Source of the DNA: Lederbergia galactosidilytica
GTDB lineage: Bacteria > Bacillota > Bacilli > Bacillales > Bacillaceae_C
Assembly: GCF_017873565.1 (NCBI RefSeq)
Contig: NZ_JAGGKH010000002.1
Coordinates: 248,001 to 312,000, forward strand
DNA: 64,000 nt
Reading direction: 5' to 3'
The stretch's first letter is position 1; each line of letters starts with the position of its first letter. Of this stretch, positions 1 to 9,825 are shown in pieces. Position numbers and translations under genes: made by a program. A model generated the notes under the pieces. The model was not told the DNA's origin. It did not search any database and was given only the letters and a program-made list of their open reading frames with translations.

Positions 1-535
1 CGGAAAGTAATTTCGCTCCAGCTAAACTAAGTTTATTATGTAAACTTCCAACATCGTCATTTTCTTCAATCGGTACCTCAACTTGCGTAAGAATATCCCC
101 AGCATCCAATTGTTTCACCATATACATAATTGTGATACCTGTTTTTTCTTTTCCTTGCAATAATGCATAATGGATCGGAGCCCCACCCCTTAATTCAGGA
201 AGCAATGAAGCATGCACATTAATACATCCATGTTTCGGGGCCTTTAACAAAGATTCTGGTAATATTTGTCCATAAGCTGCTGTCACTAGTAAATCAGGTT
301 TTAAATCCACAATCTTCTGTACCTCTAGAGGATCACGAATTTTTTCCGGTTGCAATACTGGTATTCCTAAACGTTCCGCCTCTATCTTGACTGGGGGTGC
401 CGTAAGCTTTTTTTTACGCCCAACCGGACGGTCTGGTTGCGTTACAACTGCTATGACATCATATTTCTCATCCATTAACTTTTTTAGAATAGGTACCGAA
501 AAATCAGGTGTTCCCATAAAAATAACTCTGGTCAT
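1..535 (-). CDS. fmt: Methionyl-tRNA formyltransferase, N-terminal part (cut by window edge)
   Basis: Formylates the amino group of Met-tRNAfMet for translation initiation. The frame opens at an ATG at 533-535 and stays open for 178 codons to the window edge, so the C-terminus lies outside. The N-terminus reads [15 protein letters not shown], the family's Rossmann start. Further in, [16 protein letters not shown] carries the Asn and His of the formyltransferase active site (Asn-x-His, family knowledge) and the RGGAPI loop. The start is preceded by a GAGAGAG purine run. In B. subtilis the deformylase gene def overlaps the fmt start; here the upstream 500 bp hold only repeats, so fmt is separated from priA and may need its own promoter. 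Confidence 0.96.
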   Translation of the reverse strand, partial: MTRVIFMGTPDFSVPILKKLMDEKYDVIAVVTQPDRPVGRKKKLTAPPVKIEAERLGIPVLQPEKIRDPLEVQKIVDLKPDLLVTAAYGQILPESLLKAPKHGCINVHASLLPELRGGAPIHYALLQGKEKTGITIMYMVKQLDAGDILTQVEVPIEENDDVGSLHNKLSLAGAKLLS

Positions 536-1052
536 CTCTCTCACTACTTTCTAACACTTATCTTTTTTCAATAAAACGCAGGTCAGAACAGCGTAACCAC
601 AGGATGTGGCCAACTTAACCGTTTAACCTTATTATGAAAATTTGTACGTCGCTGTACATGCGCTTCCGCTTTTCGGTGTCCAGCTTTGGGCGGTAGGGGC
701 TCGAGGTCTAATAACCTGAATCTTTCGAAGGGAAAAAGCACCCTTCTACAGATTCAGAACATTTGCTTGTCGCCCCTAAGCAACCGCCCTACGCTTTTCG
801 GTGTCCAGCTTTGGGCGGTAGGGGCTCGAGGTCTAATAACCTGTATCTTTCGAAGGGAAAATGACCCTTCTACAGATTCAGAACATTTGCTTGTCGCCCC
901 TAAGCAACCGCCCTACGCTTTTCGGTGTCCAGCTTTGGGCGGTAGGGGCTCGAGGTCTAATAACCTGAATCTTTCGAAGGGAAAATGCACCCTTCTACAG
1001 ATTCAGAACATTTGCTTGTCGCCCCTAAGCAACCGCCCTACGCTTTTCGATG
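536..1052. other. Gene-free spacer between fmt and priA
   Basis: No credible gene lies here. B. subtilis carries def (peptide deformylase) at this point, but no deformylase motif (GxGxAAxQ, EGCLS, QHExDH) was seen in any frame. Most of the spacer is the tandem palindromic repeat at 668-1054. An open frame of 129 codons across it on the plus strand is a by-product of the repeat. Confidence 0.8.
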
Positions 1053-1054
1053 TC
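668..1054. repeat. Three tandem copies of a ~125-bp palindromic repeat
   Basis: The motif GCTTTTCGGTGTCCAGCTTT begins at 668, 793 and 917, and a fourth, decayed start (GCTTTTCGATGTC) occurs at 1042. The periods are therefore 125, 124 and 125 bp. Each unit can fold on itself: GGGCGG near its start pairs with CCGCCC near its end (688-693 with 784-789 in the first copy). Inside, CTGAATCT pairs with AGATTCAG and GAAGGG with CCCTTC. The copies differ only by small changes such as AAAAAGCACCC versus AAAATGACCC. The repeat is much richer in GC than its surroundings and resembles GC-rich extragenic repeats common in Bacillaceae (from memory). Confidence 0.93.
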
Positions 1055-3455
1055 ACATCATGTTATAAGGATTAACATCAATGGAAATAGTCAAACCTTC
1101 TTTATTGTATTGTTGCTGATAATGTTCTACTAGTCTTTTTAATGTTTGTGTTAATTTTGGTTCATGCTTGTATTTTATCAAACATTGATAACGATATCTA
1201 TCATTGATTCGTGGAATCGGTGAGGATGCAGGTCCTAATATGACTGCTTGTTCTGAAAGATTTGCTCGAATAAATTTTGCCATCTTTTCTGTAACAGAAA
1301 TAACCTTCATTAAATCTTCATGACTGACAGTTACCAAAGACAAATAATAAAAAGGTGGATAGGATCCCATTTTTCGTAGCATCATTTCTCGCTGATAGAA
1401 ATGATCATAGTTTTGTTGTCCTGCCAGCTGCACACTGTAATGCTCAGGAGCATAAGTTTGAATGACAACCTCTCCAGTTAATTCATGTCTACCTGCCCTT
1501 CCACTTACTTGTGTCAATAATTGAAAGGTCTTTTCCGCAGCTCTAAAGTCGGGCAAATTCAGCATCGTATCTGCACTTAAAACTCCAACAAGTGTGATGT
1601 TTGGGAAATCTAAACCTTTGGCAATCATTTGCGTTCCCAATAAAATATCGGCTCGTCCTGATTTAAATTGATCGAGCAACTTTTCATGTGCTCCTTTTCT
1701 TGATGTTGTATCAACATCCATCCGAATGATTCTAGCTTCAGGAAGCACCTTATTTAATTCTTCTTCCACCTTCTGGGTTCCAGTACCAAAATAACGAATA
1801 TGTTGGCTCGTACATTCAGGACATTTTTCTGGTACACCTGTTGTAAACCCACAATAATGACATTTCATTTCATTTGAAAACCGATGAAAAGTTAATGATA
1901 TGTCACAGTGTGGACACTGCATTACATACCCACAATCCCGACAAAGTAAAAAGGATGAATGTCCTCTTCTATTTAAAAATAAAATCGTTTGTTCTTGCTT
2001 TTCTAAACGATCTTTTAATTTTTCAAATAGCTCCACAGAGAACATCGAGCGATTCCCACTTCTCATTTCCTCACGCATGTCAACAATTGAAACAGATGGT
2101 AGAGCCATTTCGTTCATTCGTTTTGACAAAGTTAATAAATGGTATACACCTTTTTTCGCTCTAGCAAAAGATTCAAGCGAAGGGGTTGCACTCCCCAATA
2201 TGACTGGACACTGATGATTTTCCGCCCTTTTAATCGCGACATCACGAGCATGATAGCGAGGTTGCTCCTCTTGCTTATAACTAGTTTCATGTTCTTCATC
2301 AATAATCATAATCCCGATATTTTCCAAAGGTGCAAAAATGGCAGAACGAGCTCCGACAACTACTTTTGCTTCCTTTCTTTGGATCTTACGCCATTCATCA
2401 TATTTTTCTCCTAGGGACAAACCACTATGAAGAACAGCTACATCATCTCCGAATCTACCTTTGAAGCGGTCGACCATTTGTGGTGTTAACGATATTTCAG
2501 GCACCAATACTATCGCTTCTTTGCCTTTTTCTAATACTTTTTGGATCGATTGTAAATATATTTCCGTTTTTCCACTCCCTGTTACACCATATAATAGGAA
2601 GGTTTGATATTCATCTGCTTCGATTCGGGATAAAATTGGGGTGATTGCCTTTTGTTGTTCCTCTGTTAAAGTTAATGGTAAAGTACGTTCAAATTCTTTA
2701 TGTGCAAATGGATCTCGATATATTTCATCTTGACTTTTTTGCAATATACCTTTCTTAACGAAAGCTTGAATCGCCGTAGAAGAAGTACCACTTAGTTCTA
2801 TTAATTGTTGTGTAGTAAAATTTTCTCCTGAGTGCTCCATTAGAAAGAAGATAAGTTTCCTTTGGGCAGTCGCATTCGCTCTTATTTCGTTTTTATGAGC
2901 TGTCAATTCAGCCTCTCTTAAATAAGTTGTATAAAAGGTCATCGTCTTTTTTTTGGCGCGGTCTTTTATATCGTAAATAACTTCGGCATTTCCCAAATTT
3001 ACTTGTTCACGTAATTTTGGGAGTATTTCTCTGTTGTCAGCTTCCTTCCAAGCTATTTTTTCTTGACTTAAAAAAAGCGATTCTAATTCAGGATCAGTCT
3101 CTAGTTTCGTTCGGCGAATATATTTTTCATATTTTGCTTTCATTGCCGCTGGAAGCATAGCATGAAAGGCGGATATTTTAAAAGAGAGTGTTTCATTTGC
3201 AATCCATTGTCCTAACCCAAGAAGCTCTTTATTTAAAACAGGTGTTAAATCTAGTAATTCCTTAATTTCTTTAAGTTTTTTTAAGCTACTTTCCCTCTTT
3301 ACTTCCATTACAAAGCCTTGGATAAGTCGTGGGCCAAAGGGAACAGCTACTCTCATCCCAGGTTCTACTATGTTTAGCCATTTTTCAGGTATTACATAAT
3401 CAAAAACCTTATCTGTTCCAAGCGCTGGAACATCGACAATGACTTCTGCAATCAT
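1053..3455 (-). CDS. priA: Primosomal protein N' (replication restart helicase)
   Basis: Superfamily 2 DNA helicase that recognises abandoned forks and reloads the replicative helicase. It is 800 residues, close to the B. subtilis protein. Walker A GVTGSGKT is at residues 290-297 and the DEEH box at 386-389. A cysteine-rich zinc module around 510-555 shows CRDCG, CPHC, CHYCG and CPEC pairs. The N-terminal 3'-end-binding domain starts MIAEVIVDVPALGTDKVFDY. The ATG has GGAAGATC upstream and overlaps the end of coaBC by 4 bp, so the two are translationally coupled. The gene ends directly against the tandem repeats. Confidence 0.98.
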   Translation of the reverse strand: MIAEVIVDVPALGTDKVFDYVIPEKWLNIVEPGMRVAVPFGPRLIQGFVMEVKRESSLKKLKEIKELLDLTPVLNKELLGLGQWIANETLSFKISAFHAMLPAAMKAKYEKYIRRTKLETDPELESLFLSQEKIAWKEADNREILPKLREQVNLGNAEVIYDIKDRAKKKTMTFYTTYLREAELTAHKNEIRANATAQRKLIFFLMEHSGENFTTQQLIELSGTSSTAIQAFVKKGILQKSQDEIYRDPFAHKEFERTLPLTLTEEQQKAITPILSRIEADEYQTFLLYGVTGSGKTEIYLQSIQKVLEKGKEAIVLVPEISLTPQMVDRFKGRFGDDVAVLHSGLSLGEKYDEWRKIQRKEAKVVVGARSAIFAPLENIGIMIIDEEHETSYKQEEQPRYHARDVAIKRAENHQCPVILGSATPSLESFARAKKGVYHLLTLSKRMNEMALPSVSIVDMREEMRSGNRSMFSVELFEKLKDRLEKQEQTILFLNRRGHSSFLLCRDCGYVMQCPHCDISLTFHRFSNEMKCHYCGFTTGVPEKCPECTSQHIRYFGTGTQKVEEELNKVLPEARIIRMDVDTTSRKGAHEKLLDQFKSGRADILLGTQMIAKGLDFPNITLVGVLSADTMLNLPDFRAAEKTFQLLTQVSGRAGRHELTGEVVIQTYAPEHYSVQLAGQQNYDHFYQREMMLRKMGSYPPFYYLSLVTVSHEDLMKVISVTEKMAKFIRANLSEQAVILGPASSPIPRINDRYRYQCLIKYKHEPKLTQTLKRLVEHYQQQYNKEGLTISIDVNPYNMM

Positions 3456-4657
3456 TTATGATCTTCCTTTATTATATTTTGCACGATTTCTTCAAGGATT
3501 CGTTTGGCAGTTTCATATTTACTTAATAAGGGTAATTTTTTAGGTTTTTGATTTGCTTGAACAATCGTGACGATATTTGTATCTGCTGAGAAGCCAGCTC
3601 CTTTTGTCATAATATCATTCGCGATGATCATATCCGCATTTTTTCTTTCTAGTTTTCCTAAAGCATGTTCTTCAAGTTTTTCAGTTTCGGCAGCAAAGCC
3701 AACGAGATATTGATGTTCTTTTCGCTTCCCTAATTCCATTAATATATCATTTGTTCTTTCAAATTCTATAATAAAATTACCATCTTTTTTCTTAATTTTT
3801 TGTTGAAAGGTTTGTTTTGGGCGATAATCTGCTACCGCTGCACTTTTTATCACGATATCTGCGGAAGGAAAATATTTTAACACTTGTTCATACATTTCCT
3901 CTGCTGTTTCAATAGAAATAAATTTCACACCGGTTGGCACAGGTAAATTACTTGGACCAGAAATTAATACAACTTCTGCTCCCATTTTTTCCGCTTCTTC
4001 TGCTAGTGCATAACCCATTTTTCCTGAAGAATGGTTTGTAAAATAGCGAACAGGATCAATGCTCTCTTTAGTGGGTCCTGCGGTAATAAGCACTTTCTTG
4101 CCCTTGAGGGATTGTGCTTGCTCAGAAAAATGTCGATGGATATGCTCCACAATCTTCTCAGGTTCTTCTAATCTTCCCTTACCTACATAACCACAAGCTA
4201 GATACCCTTCACCTGGTTCAATAAACCGATGACCAAATTCATTCAAAATATGAATATTTTTTTTGACAGCTGGATGATCATACATATGCACATTCATAGC
4301 TGGCGCAATCCATACAGGAGCTGTTGTCGCAAGTAATGTAGTGGAAACCATATCATCTGCTAAACCATGGGCTAATTTTGCAATCATATTTGCTGTTGCA
4401 GGTGCTATTAAGGCTAAATCTGCCCAATCTGCTAAATCTATATGAGCGATCACTTCTGGGTTATTTTCAATAAAAGTATCTGTATAAACTTCATTCCTAG
4501 ATAAAGCTTGGAAGGTTAGCGGTGATACAAATTTTGTAGCTGATCTAGTCATCATGACTTTAACGGAGTAACCTGATTGAACAAGCTTGCTTGTTAGGGC
4601 AGCCGCTTTATAACAAGCAATGCCGCCTGTCACACCCAATAATATATTTTTTTTCAT
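3452..4657 (-). CDS. coaBC: Bifunctional phosphopantothenoylcysteine synthetase/decarboxylase
   Basis: Carries out two steps of coenzyme A synthesis: CTP-dependent joining of 4'-phosphopantothenate to cysteine, then FMN-dependent decarboxylation. The N-terminal CoaC flavoprotein domain has GVTGGIACYKA, the catalytic-His segment AHIDLADWAD and PAMNVHMYDHP. The C-terminal CoaB domain has ITAGPTKESIDPVR and KSAAVADYRP. I place the start at the ATG giving MKKNILLG (401 residues), five codons inside the longest frame, because GAGGATG lies at workable spacing and this matches the family N-terminus. It lies downstream of rpoZ but a terminator and a 500-bp gap separate them, so it is probably transcribed with priA. 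Confidence 0.97.
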   Translation of the reverse strand: MKKNILLGVTGGIACYKAAALTSKLVQSGYSVKVMMTRSATKFVSPLTFQALSRNEVYTDTFIENNPEVIAHIDLADWADLALIAPATANMIAKLAHGLADDMVSTTLLATTAPVWIAPAMNVHMYDHPAVKKNIHILNEFGHRFIEPGEGYLACGYVGKGRLEEPEKIVEHIHRHFSEQAQSLKGKKVLITAGPTKESIDPVRYFTNHSSGKMGYALAEEAEKMGAEVVLISGPSNLPVPTGVKFISIETAEEMYEQVLKYFPSADIVIKSAAVADYRPKQTFQQKIKKKDGNFIIEFERTNDILMELGKRKEHQYLVGFAAETEKLEEHALGKLERKNADMIIANDIMTKGAGFSADTNIVTIVQANQKPKKLPLLSKYETAKRILEEIVQNIIKEDHK

Positions 4658-5158
4658 TTCATACATCCTCATTTAAATTTTTAGGGTATCGGATTATCTG
4701 TGAAAAATATGAAGCGATACGCCACCCTAGCATATGGAATATGCGGGAGTCCTACGAGAAATAAGAGATCGACAAGGTCCCGGAGGCGGAGAAAATTTCA
4801 TTTGCATTATGCCAAAACTCTAACTCATTCCACAGTATTTTCCGATCGCCCAATTTTAATGACTGCGAATTACTTCTATTATGTAGACCAAAAACAGAAA
4901 AGACAACCCATAGACATATAGGTTGTCTGTACTATGAAAAGCGCAAAGCGTCCGTAAAATCATAAAATCAAGAAGGACGACTAAGCCACCATAACCACCT
5001 GTTCGCCACCTTGATCAGATGTAATAACCCCAGGCAAGCTATTCTGGAATGAATCTTGAAAAAAATTGCCCTCGGCCCTAACAATTGCATAATAACTTAC
5101 ATTAGTGTTAGAAATACTAATGCAAAAAGACTATACTCTTTTAACAAATTGCACAGAC
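4658..5158. other. Gene-free spacer between rpoZ and coaBC
   Basis: About 500 bp with no supported gene. It holds the terminator of the remA-gmk-rpoZ unit (4897-4930) and a GC-rich patch at about 4715-4800 that looks unlike the flanking AT-rich DNA and may be a decayed extragenic repeat. A short frame at 4700-4921 has no family match that I recognise. The coaBC-priA promoter should lie here, but I cannot fix it. Confidence 0.6.
4897..4930 (-). terminator. Terminator downstream of rpoZ
   Basis: On the minus strand GACAACC (4921-4927) pairs with GGTTGTC (4902-4908) around a short loop, followed by TTTTCTG. It would end the remA-gmk-rpoZ transcript before coaBC. Confidence 0.6.
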
Positions 5159-5355
5159 TTAATTTGTGCCTTTTACTTTTAAAGCGCCTGAGTAGATTTC
5201 CTCCAAGGCTTTTCCAACAAACTTATGTGATTCGTACTTCTCCATTAATGGATTTGCTTCTTCCTGTAAACGTCGAGCTCTACTAGCGGAAACCGTCACA
5301 AGAGAGTATTTAGAATCAATGACATTCAATAGCTTATCAATAGATGGGTATAGCA

Positions 5356-5356
<1 letters not shown>
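5159..5356 (-). CDS. rpoZ: RNA polymerase omega subunit
   Basis: Small subunit that binds the beta' subunit and helps assemble RNA polymerase. The 65-residue product begins [20 protein letters not shown] and has the conserved [10 protein letters not shown] helix, as in other Firmicute omegas. Its ATG overlaps the gmk stop (TAATG) and GGAGG lies just upstream, so it is coupled to gmk. The order remA-gmk-rpoZ is the standard Bacillus arrangement. Confidence 0.96.
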
Positions 5357-6241
<885 letters not shown>

Positions 6242-6297
6242 AATGCTCCTCCAGTCAACTATCGGTTTTTTTGTACATTTATATACATTCTAGTATG

Positions 6298-6536
6298 TGT
6301 TCAAAAAGGACCAAGTCGGCTAAAGGTGCTAATGAATCGCCAACATTTGACACTAGTACGTCCTATACGTCAAGAGTCTGAGGCGACGAAACTTTGCATA
6401 GTAGAGAGTATACTCTTAACTCAATAAGTAGTGGACTTGCACAATATATGCTGACTTTCATGTTACCCACAGGATATGGGCAAATATTTCACCAACATAG
6501 CAATTTAAAGTGTCATTTTTACGGGCTTTTTGAACA
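6298..6536. repeat. MITE-like element with 10-bp terminal inverted repeats
   Basis: TGTTCAAAAA at 6298-6307 is matched by its exact reverse complement TTTTTGAACA at 6527-6536. Just inside the left end AAGTCGGCTAAAGGTGCT occurs, which also appears in the element at 53236-53344 in the opposite orientation. It encodes no protein. A short non-autonomous mobile element is inferred. Confidence 0.7.
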
Positions 6537-6567
6537 GCCTCATCTATGTATAGATATTGTCCTGAAT

Positions 6568-6603
6568 TAAAAAAGGTAATAGAGCCTTGTCTATTACCTT
6601 TAA
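6568..6603 (-). terminator. Terminator of the P-type ATPase gene
   Basis: AAGGTAATAGA pairs with TCTATTACCTT around a short loop, and the minus strand continues with a run of T after the stem. It lies 15 bp past the ATPase stop codon. Confidence 0.85.
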
Positions 6604-6617
6604 AATTATAACACAAT

Positions 6618-9287
6618 TCATTTCTTTTTTCTTATAATAAAACTTCCTGCCAGTAAAAAAGTTGGCAAAGCACTCATTACAGCAATTAATAACCAGTCTG
6701 CACCTATGATCGGAACGGTATGAAAAATAGGTTGCAAGGCGGGAATATAAATGACACAGATTGTCAGAGCAAGGGAGAAAAGCACCGATAATACTAAATA
6801 TTTATTTTCAAACGGATTTCTTGAAAATATTGACACTTCACTCCGGCAATCAAATACATGAATGAGTTGAGCCATAATTAAAGTAGTAAAGGCAACCGTT
6901 TGTGCATAAGCGAGATTAGCAGGATCGCGTTGATATATAAACAAAAATGCCAAGAGTGTCGAGATTCCAATGAGGAAGCCGCGCGAAATAATTTTCCAGC
7001 CCAACCCTCTGGCAAATACCCCTTCATTAACAGGACGAGGTCTCCTCTTCATCACATTATCTTCTGACTGGTCTAACCCTAACGCCATAGCTGGTAATCC
7101 ATCTGTCACTAAATTTACCCATAATATCTGGATCGGCACAAGAGGGAGGGGCATAGACATGAGCATCGCAAAAAGCATTACGAGAATTTCACCAACATTG
7201 GATGCTAATAAGTAACGGATAAACTTTCTAATATTTTCATAAATATTTCTTCCTTCATGGATAGCTGATTTTATCGTTGTAAAATTGTCATCCATTAATA
7301 TTAATGAGGAAGCTTCTTTTGCAACGTCTGTTCCAGTGATTCCCATCGCAATTCCAATATCTGCTGATTTGATCGCAGGAGCATCATTTATCCCATCACC
7401 AGTCATCGCTACAATATGTCCATTACTTTGTAGAGCTTTTACAATTTTTAATTTATGTTCGGGCGTAACACGGGCAAAAACAGCAACATTTTCCACCACT
7501 TCTTCTAATTCTTCTACAGAAAGTTGATTTAGCTGTTGCCCATCCATTACTAAATCATTTTTTCCAAGAATACCTAATTGTTCCGCTATGGCACAGGCTG
7601 TTGCCTGATGATCTCCCGTAATCATGACTGTCTTTATTCCAGCTTGTTTACATTCCGCAACCGCTGCTTTTACTTCAGGTCGAGGCGGATCAATCATACC
7701 TTGCAAACCTATGAAAGTTAATTCTTTTTCAATTTCCTTTTCATTCTGAGGATATATATCTCCTTGGAATGGTTTAAAGGCAATCGCGATGGTGCGTAAG
7801 GCTTGCCCTGCGAGCTGCTGTACAGTCGCTTGAATTTCTTCACCTATCTCCCCATTAAGCATCCGCTTCTTTTGTTCCCATAAAATCGACTCACATTTTT
7901 CTGCTAAAACATCTGGTGCCCCTTTTGTGATTACAAATTGTTTTCCATCTTCATCCTTAACAATGACACTCATCATTTTTCTGCCAGAATCAAATGGATA
8001 TTCTTTTTGAATCGTAAATTGTTTTAATAATGAATCACGATGGATTTCCGCTTTCAGAGCCGACATTAGTAGCGCCCCCTCAGTCGGATCCCCATCCACA
8101 ATAACTTTTCCATCTTTCCTCATAAGTTCCGCATGGTTACACAGAACACCAAATGTTAATAATTGTTTAATCGCCTTCTCATTTCCAAAGTTGACTTTTT
8201 GCTCATTATAATATAGTTGATCATGATCTTCTCCGGAAAACTGATACGTTTTCCCTCCACTCCAAACATGGGTTACTGTCATTTTATTCTGTGTCATGGT
8301 TCCTGTTTTATCTGAACAAATTACGGAGGCACAGCCTAATGTTTCAACAGCCGGTAATTTACGCACAATCGCATTTTTGCGAATCATCCTTTGAACACCT
8401 AATGATAAAGCAACTGTCACGATGGCAGGCAAACCTTCTGGTATGGCGGCTACAGCTAACGATACCCCTGCTAAGAACATTGTGAAGACATCATGTCCAT
8501 GAATAATACCGACAACAACGACAAGCAATGTTAATGCTAGAGCAACAGTAATTAAAATTTTTCCTAATTGCTGCAATCGTCTTTGTAGAGGGGTTGACAT
8601 TACAGTTGCTGTTTGAATCATATGAGCTATTTCACCCATTGCTGTTTTCATGCCCGTTGCCGTAACAATCCCCATCCCATTACCACTAGTCACTAATGTA
8701 CCTTTAAAGGCCATGTTATTTAGATCACCGAGATTAGGTGCGGTATCTTGAATAACCCCCGTATATTTAGTAGATGGGATAGATTCCCCAGTTAATGCTG
8801 ATTCCTCAATTTGTAAATTATTTGCTTGTAATAAACGCATATCAGCGCCTATTCGATCACCGCTCGAAAAACGTAATATATCCCCAGGAACTACATCTCT
8901 GGAATTAATTTTTACCCATTGTCCTTCGCGCAATACAGAAACTTGTGGAGCCGAAAGATTTTTTAATGCTTCTAGCGATTTTTCTGCCTTTCTTTCTTGG
9001 ATAAAACCTAATATTCCGTTAAGAAAAACAATCGCCATTATCGTTATCGCGTCGATATACTCACCAAGAATACCTGAAATAAGTGTTGCTCCAAGTAAAA
9101 CAAGTACCATAAAATCCTTGAACTGACTAAAGAATAATAAGATAGCTGATTGCTTTTCCCCTTCAGATAATTCATTCCATCCGAATTTATTTCTTTTTGT
9201 TTCAACAGCTTTATTCGTTAGCCCTTGTTCAATGCTTGTGTTTAATGACGCCTCCACTTCTTTTTCTTGCATTTCATAAAACTGCAT
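6618..9287 (-). CDS. P-type calcium-transporting ATPase (YloB-like)
   Basis: Membrane pump of the P2A (SERCA-like) class, orthologous by position to B. subtilis YloB. The 889 residues show TGES in the actuator domain (166-169), PEGLP in transmembrane helix 4 (284-288), the phosphorylation motif DKTGTMTQN with Asp326, and the hinge TGDGINDAPAIK. Hydrophobic segments are arranged as in P2 ATPases, with a cluster of C-terminal helices. I chose the ATG giving MQFYEMQEKEV because GAGGTG lies six bases before it; the GTG nine bases upstream would overlap that ribosome binding site. It has its own terminator. Ca2+ specificity is inferred from the family. Confidence 0.95.
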   Translation of the reverse strand: MQFYEMQEKEVEASLNTSIEQGLTNKAVETKRNKFGWNELSEGEKQSAILLFFSQFKDFMVLVLLGATLISGILGEYIDAITIMAIVFLNGILGFIQERKAEKSLEALKNLSAPQVSVLREGQWVKINSRDVVPGDILRFSSGDRIGADMRLLQANNLQIEESALTGESIPSTKYTGVIQDTAPNLGDLNNMAFKGTLVTSGNGMGIVTATGMKTAMGEIAHMIQTATVMSTPLQRRLQQLGKILITVALALTLLVVVVGIIHGHDVFTMFLAGVSLAVAAIPEGLPAIVTVALSLGVQRMIRKNAIVRKLPAVETLGCASVICSDKTGTMTQNKMTVTHVWSGGKTYQFSGEDHDQLYYNEQKVNFGNEKAIKQLLTFGVLCNHAELMRKDGKVIVDGDPTEGALLMSALKAEIHRDSLLKQFTIQKEYPFDSGRKMMSVIVKDEDGKQFVITKGAPDVLAEKCESILWEQKKRMLNGEIGEEIQATVQQLAGQALRTIAIAFKPFQGDIYPQNEKEIEKELTFIGLQGMIDPPRPEVKAAVAECKQAGIKTVMITGDHQATACAIAEQLGILGKNDLVMDGQQLNQLSVEELEEVVENVAVFARVTPEHKLKIVKALQSNGHIVAMTGDGINDAPAIKSADIGIAMGITGTDVAKEASSLILMDDNFTTIKSAIHEGRNIYENIRKFIRYLLASNVGEILVMLFAMLMSMPLPLVPIQILWVNLVTDGLPAMALGLDQSEDNVMKRRPRPVNEGVFARGLGWKIISRGFLIGISTLLAFLFIYQRDPANLAYAQTVAFTTLIMAQLIHVFDCRSEVSIFSRNPFENKYLVLSVLFSLALTICVIYIPALQPIFHTVPIIGADWLLIAVMSALPTFLLAGSFIIRKKK

Positions 9288-9825
9288 GCCCCTCACCTCA
9301 TCACTCTCTTTCTCATAACATACAGAAGTTGTCCATGTAATAGCATGCTTATTCAGTGGAAGTCGATTTCATGATATAATTTTGACCAAGCACATTAAAA
9401 GTGAAAGTATCTGTTTAGTGATGTACTAAATGGAAGTGTATAAAAAGCTGTGCCATTCTAACAACGCCCTGTTGGTACGATAACGGGAACGCAAGGATTG
9501 AAGTGAAGGATGGTGACTCCAAGCAGGTGTTTAGAATCTTATAGGTCGCTCTACCCCTAGAAGATTACAATTGGTATAAGCAGACATTGACTAATGGGTA
9601 CACCATCTTATCGTAACACCGATAAATTTGCCTTTAGCAAGCCTTATGCCTATCGCCTACAGCTAGACAGAGGGGAGAAACATTATTGATCTACGAAATC
9701 AGAAACCAAAAATTTACTAGTCGCTAGACTCTGGTGATCATTTATTTGGACCTATCCACAATGAGATTTATAATTTCCTAATTAAGCTAAATAGTTTCGA
9801 ATAATAAATGGAAGAGGTTGTTATA
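9288..9825. other. 540-bp divergent spacer, content unexplained
   Basis: This lies between the divergent ATPase and rqcH genes and must hold both promoters. A TGATATAAT sequence near 9373 and TTGGAC/TATAAT with 17-bp spacing at 9746-9774 are weak sigma-A candidates, the second directed at rqcH. The middle (about 9450-9700) has no open frame of note and no repeat family seen elsewhere here. An RNA gene or remnant cannot be excluded. Confidence 0.5.

Larger units (their letters stand above)
6242..6617. other. Gene-free spacer between the Ca-ATPase gene and remA
   Basis: About 375 bp with no supported gene. B. subtilis has yloC (YicC family) here, but no trace of it was recognised. The spacer consists of a TGTTCAAAAA-bounded element (6298-6536) and the ATPase terminator (6568-6603). 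The remA promoter probably lies between 6242 and 6298. Confidence 0.7.

Noticed and set aside
668-1054. CRISPR array
   Set aside because: The 125-bp units are contiguous with no unique spacers, and no cas gene is present.
686-1075. A 129-codon open frame over the tandem repeats
   Set aside because: It repeats the same peptide three times because of the DNA repeat, has no ribosome binding site and matches no family; the DNA palindromes explain it.
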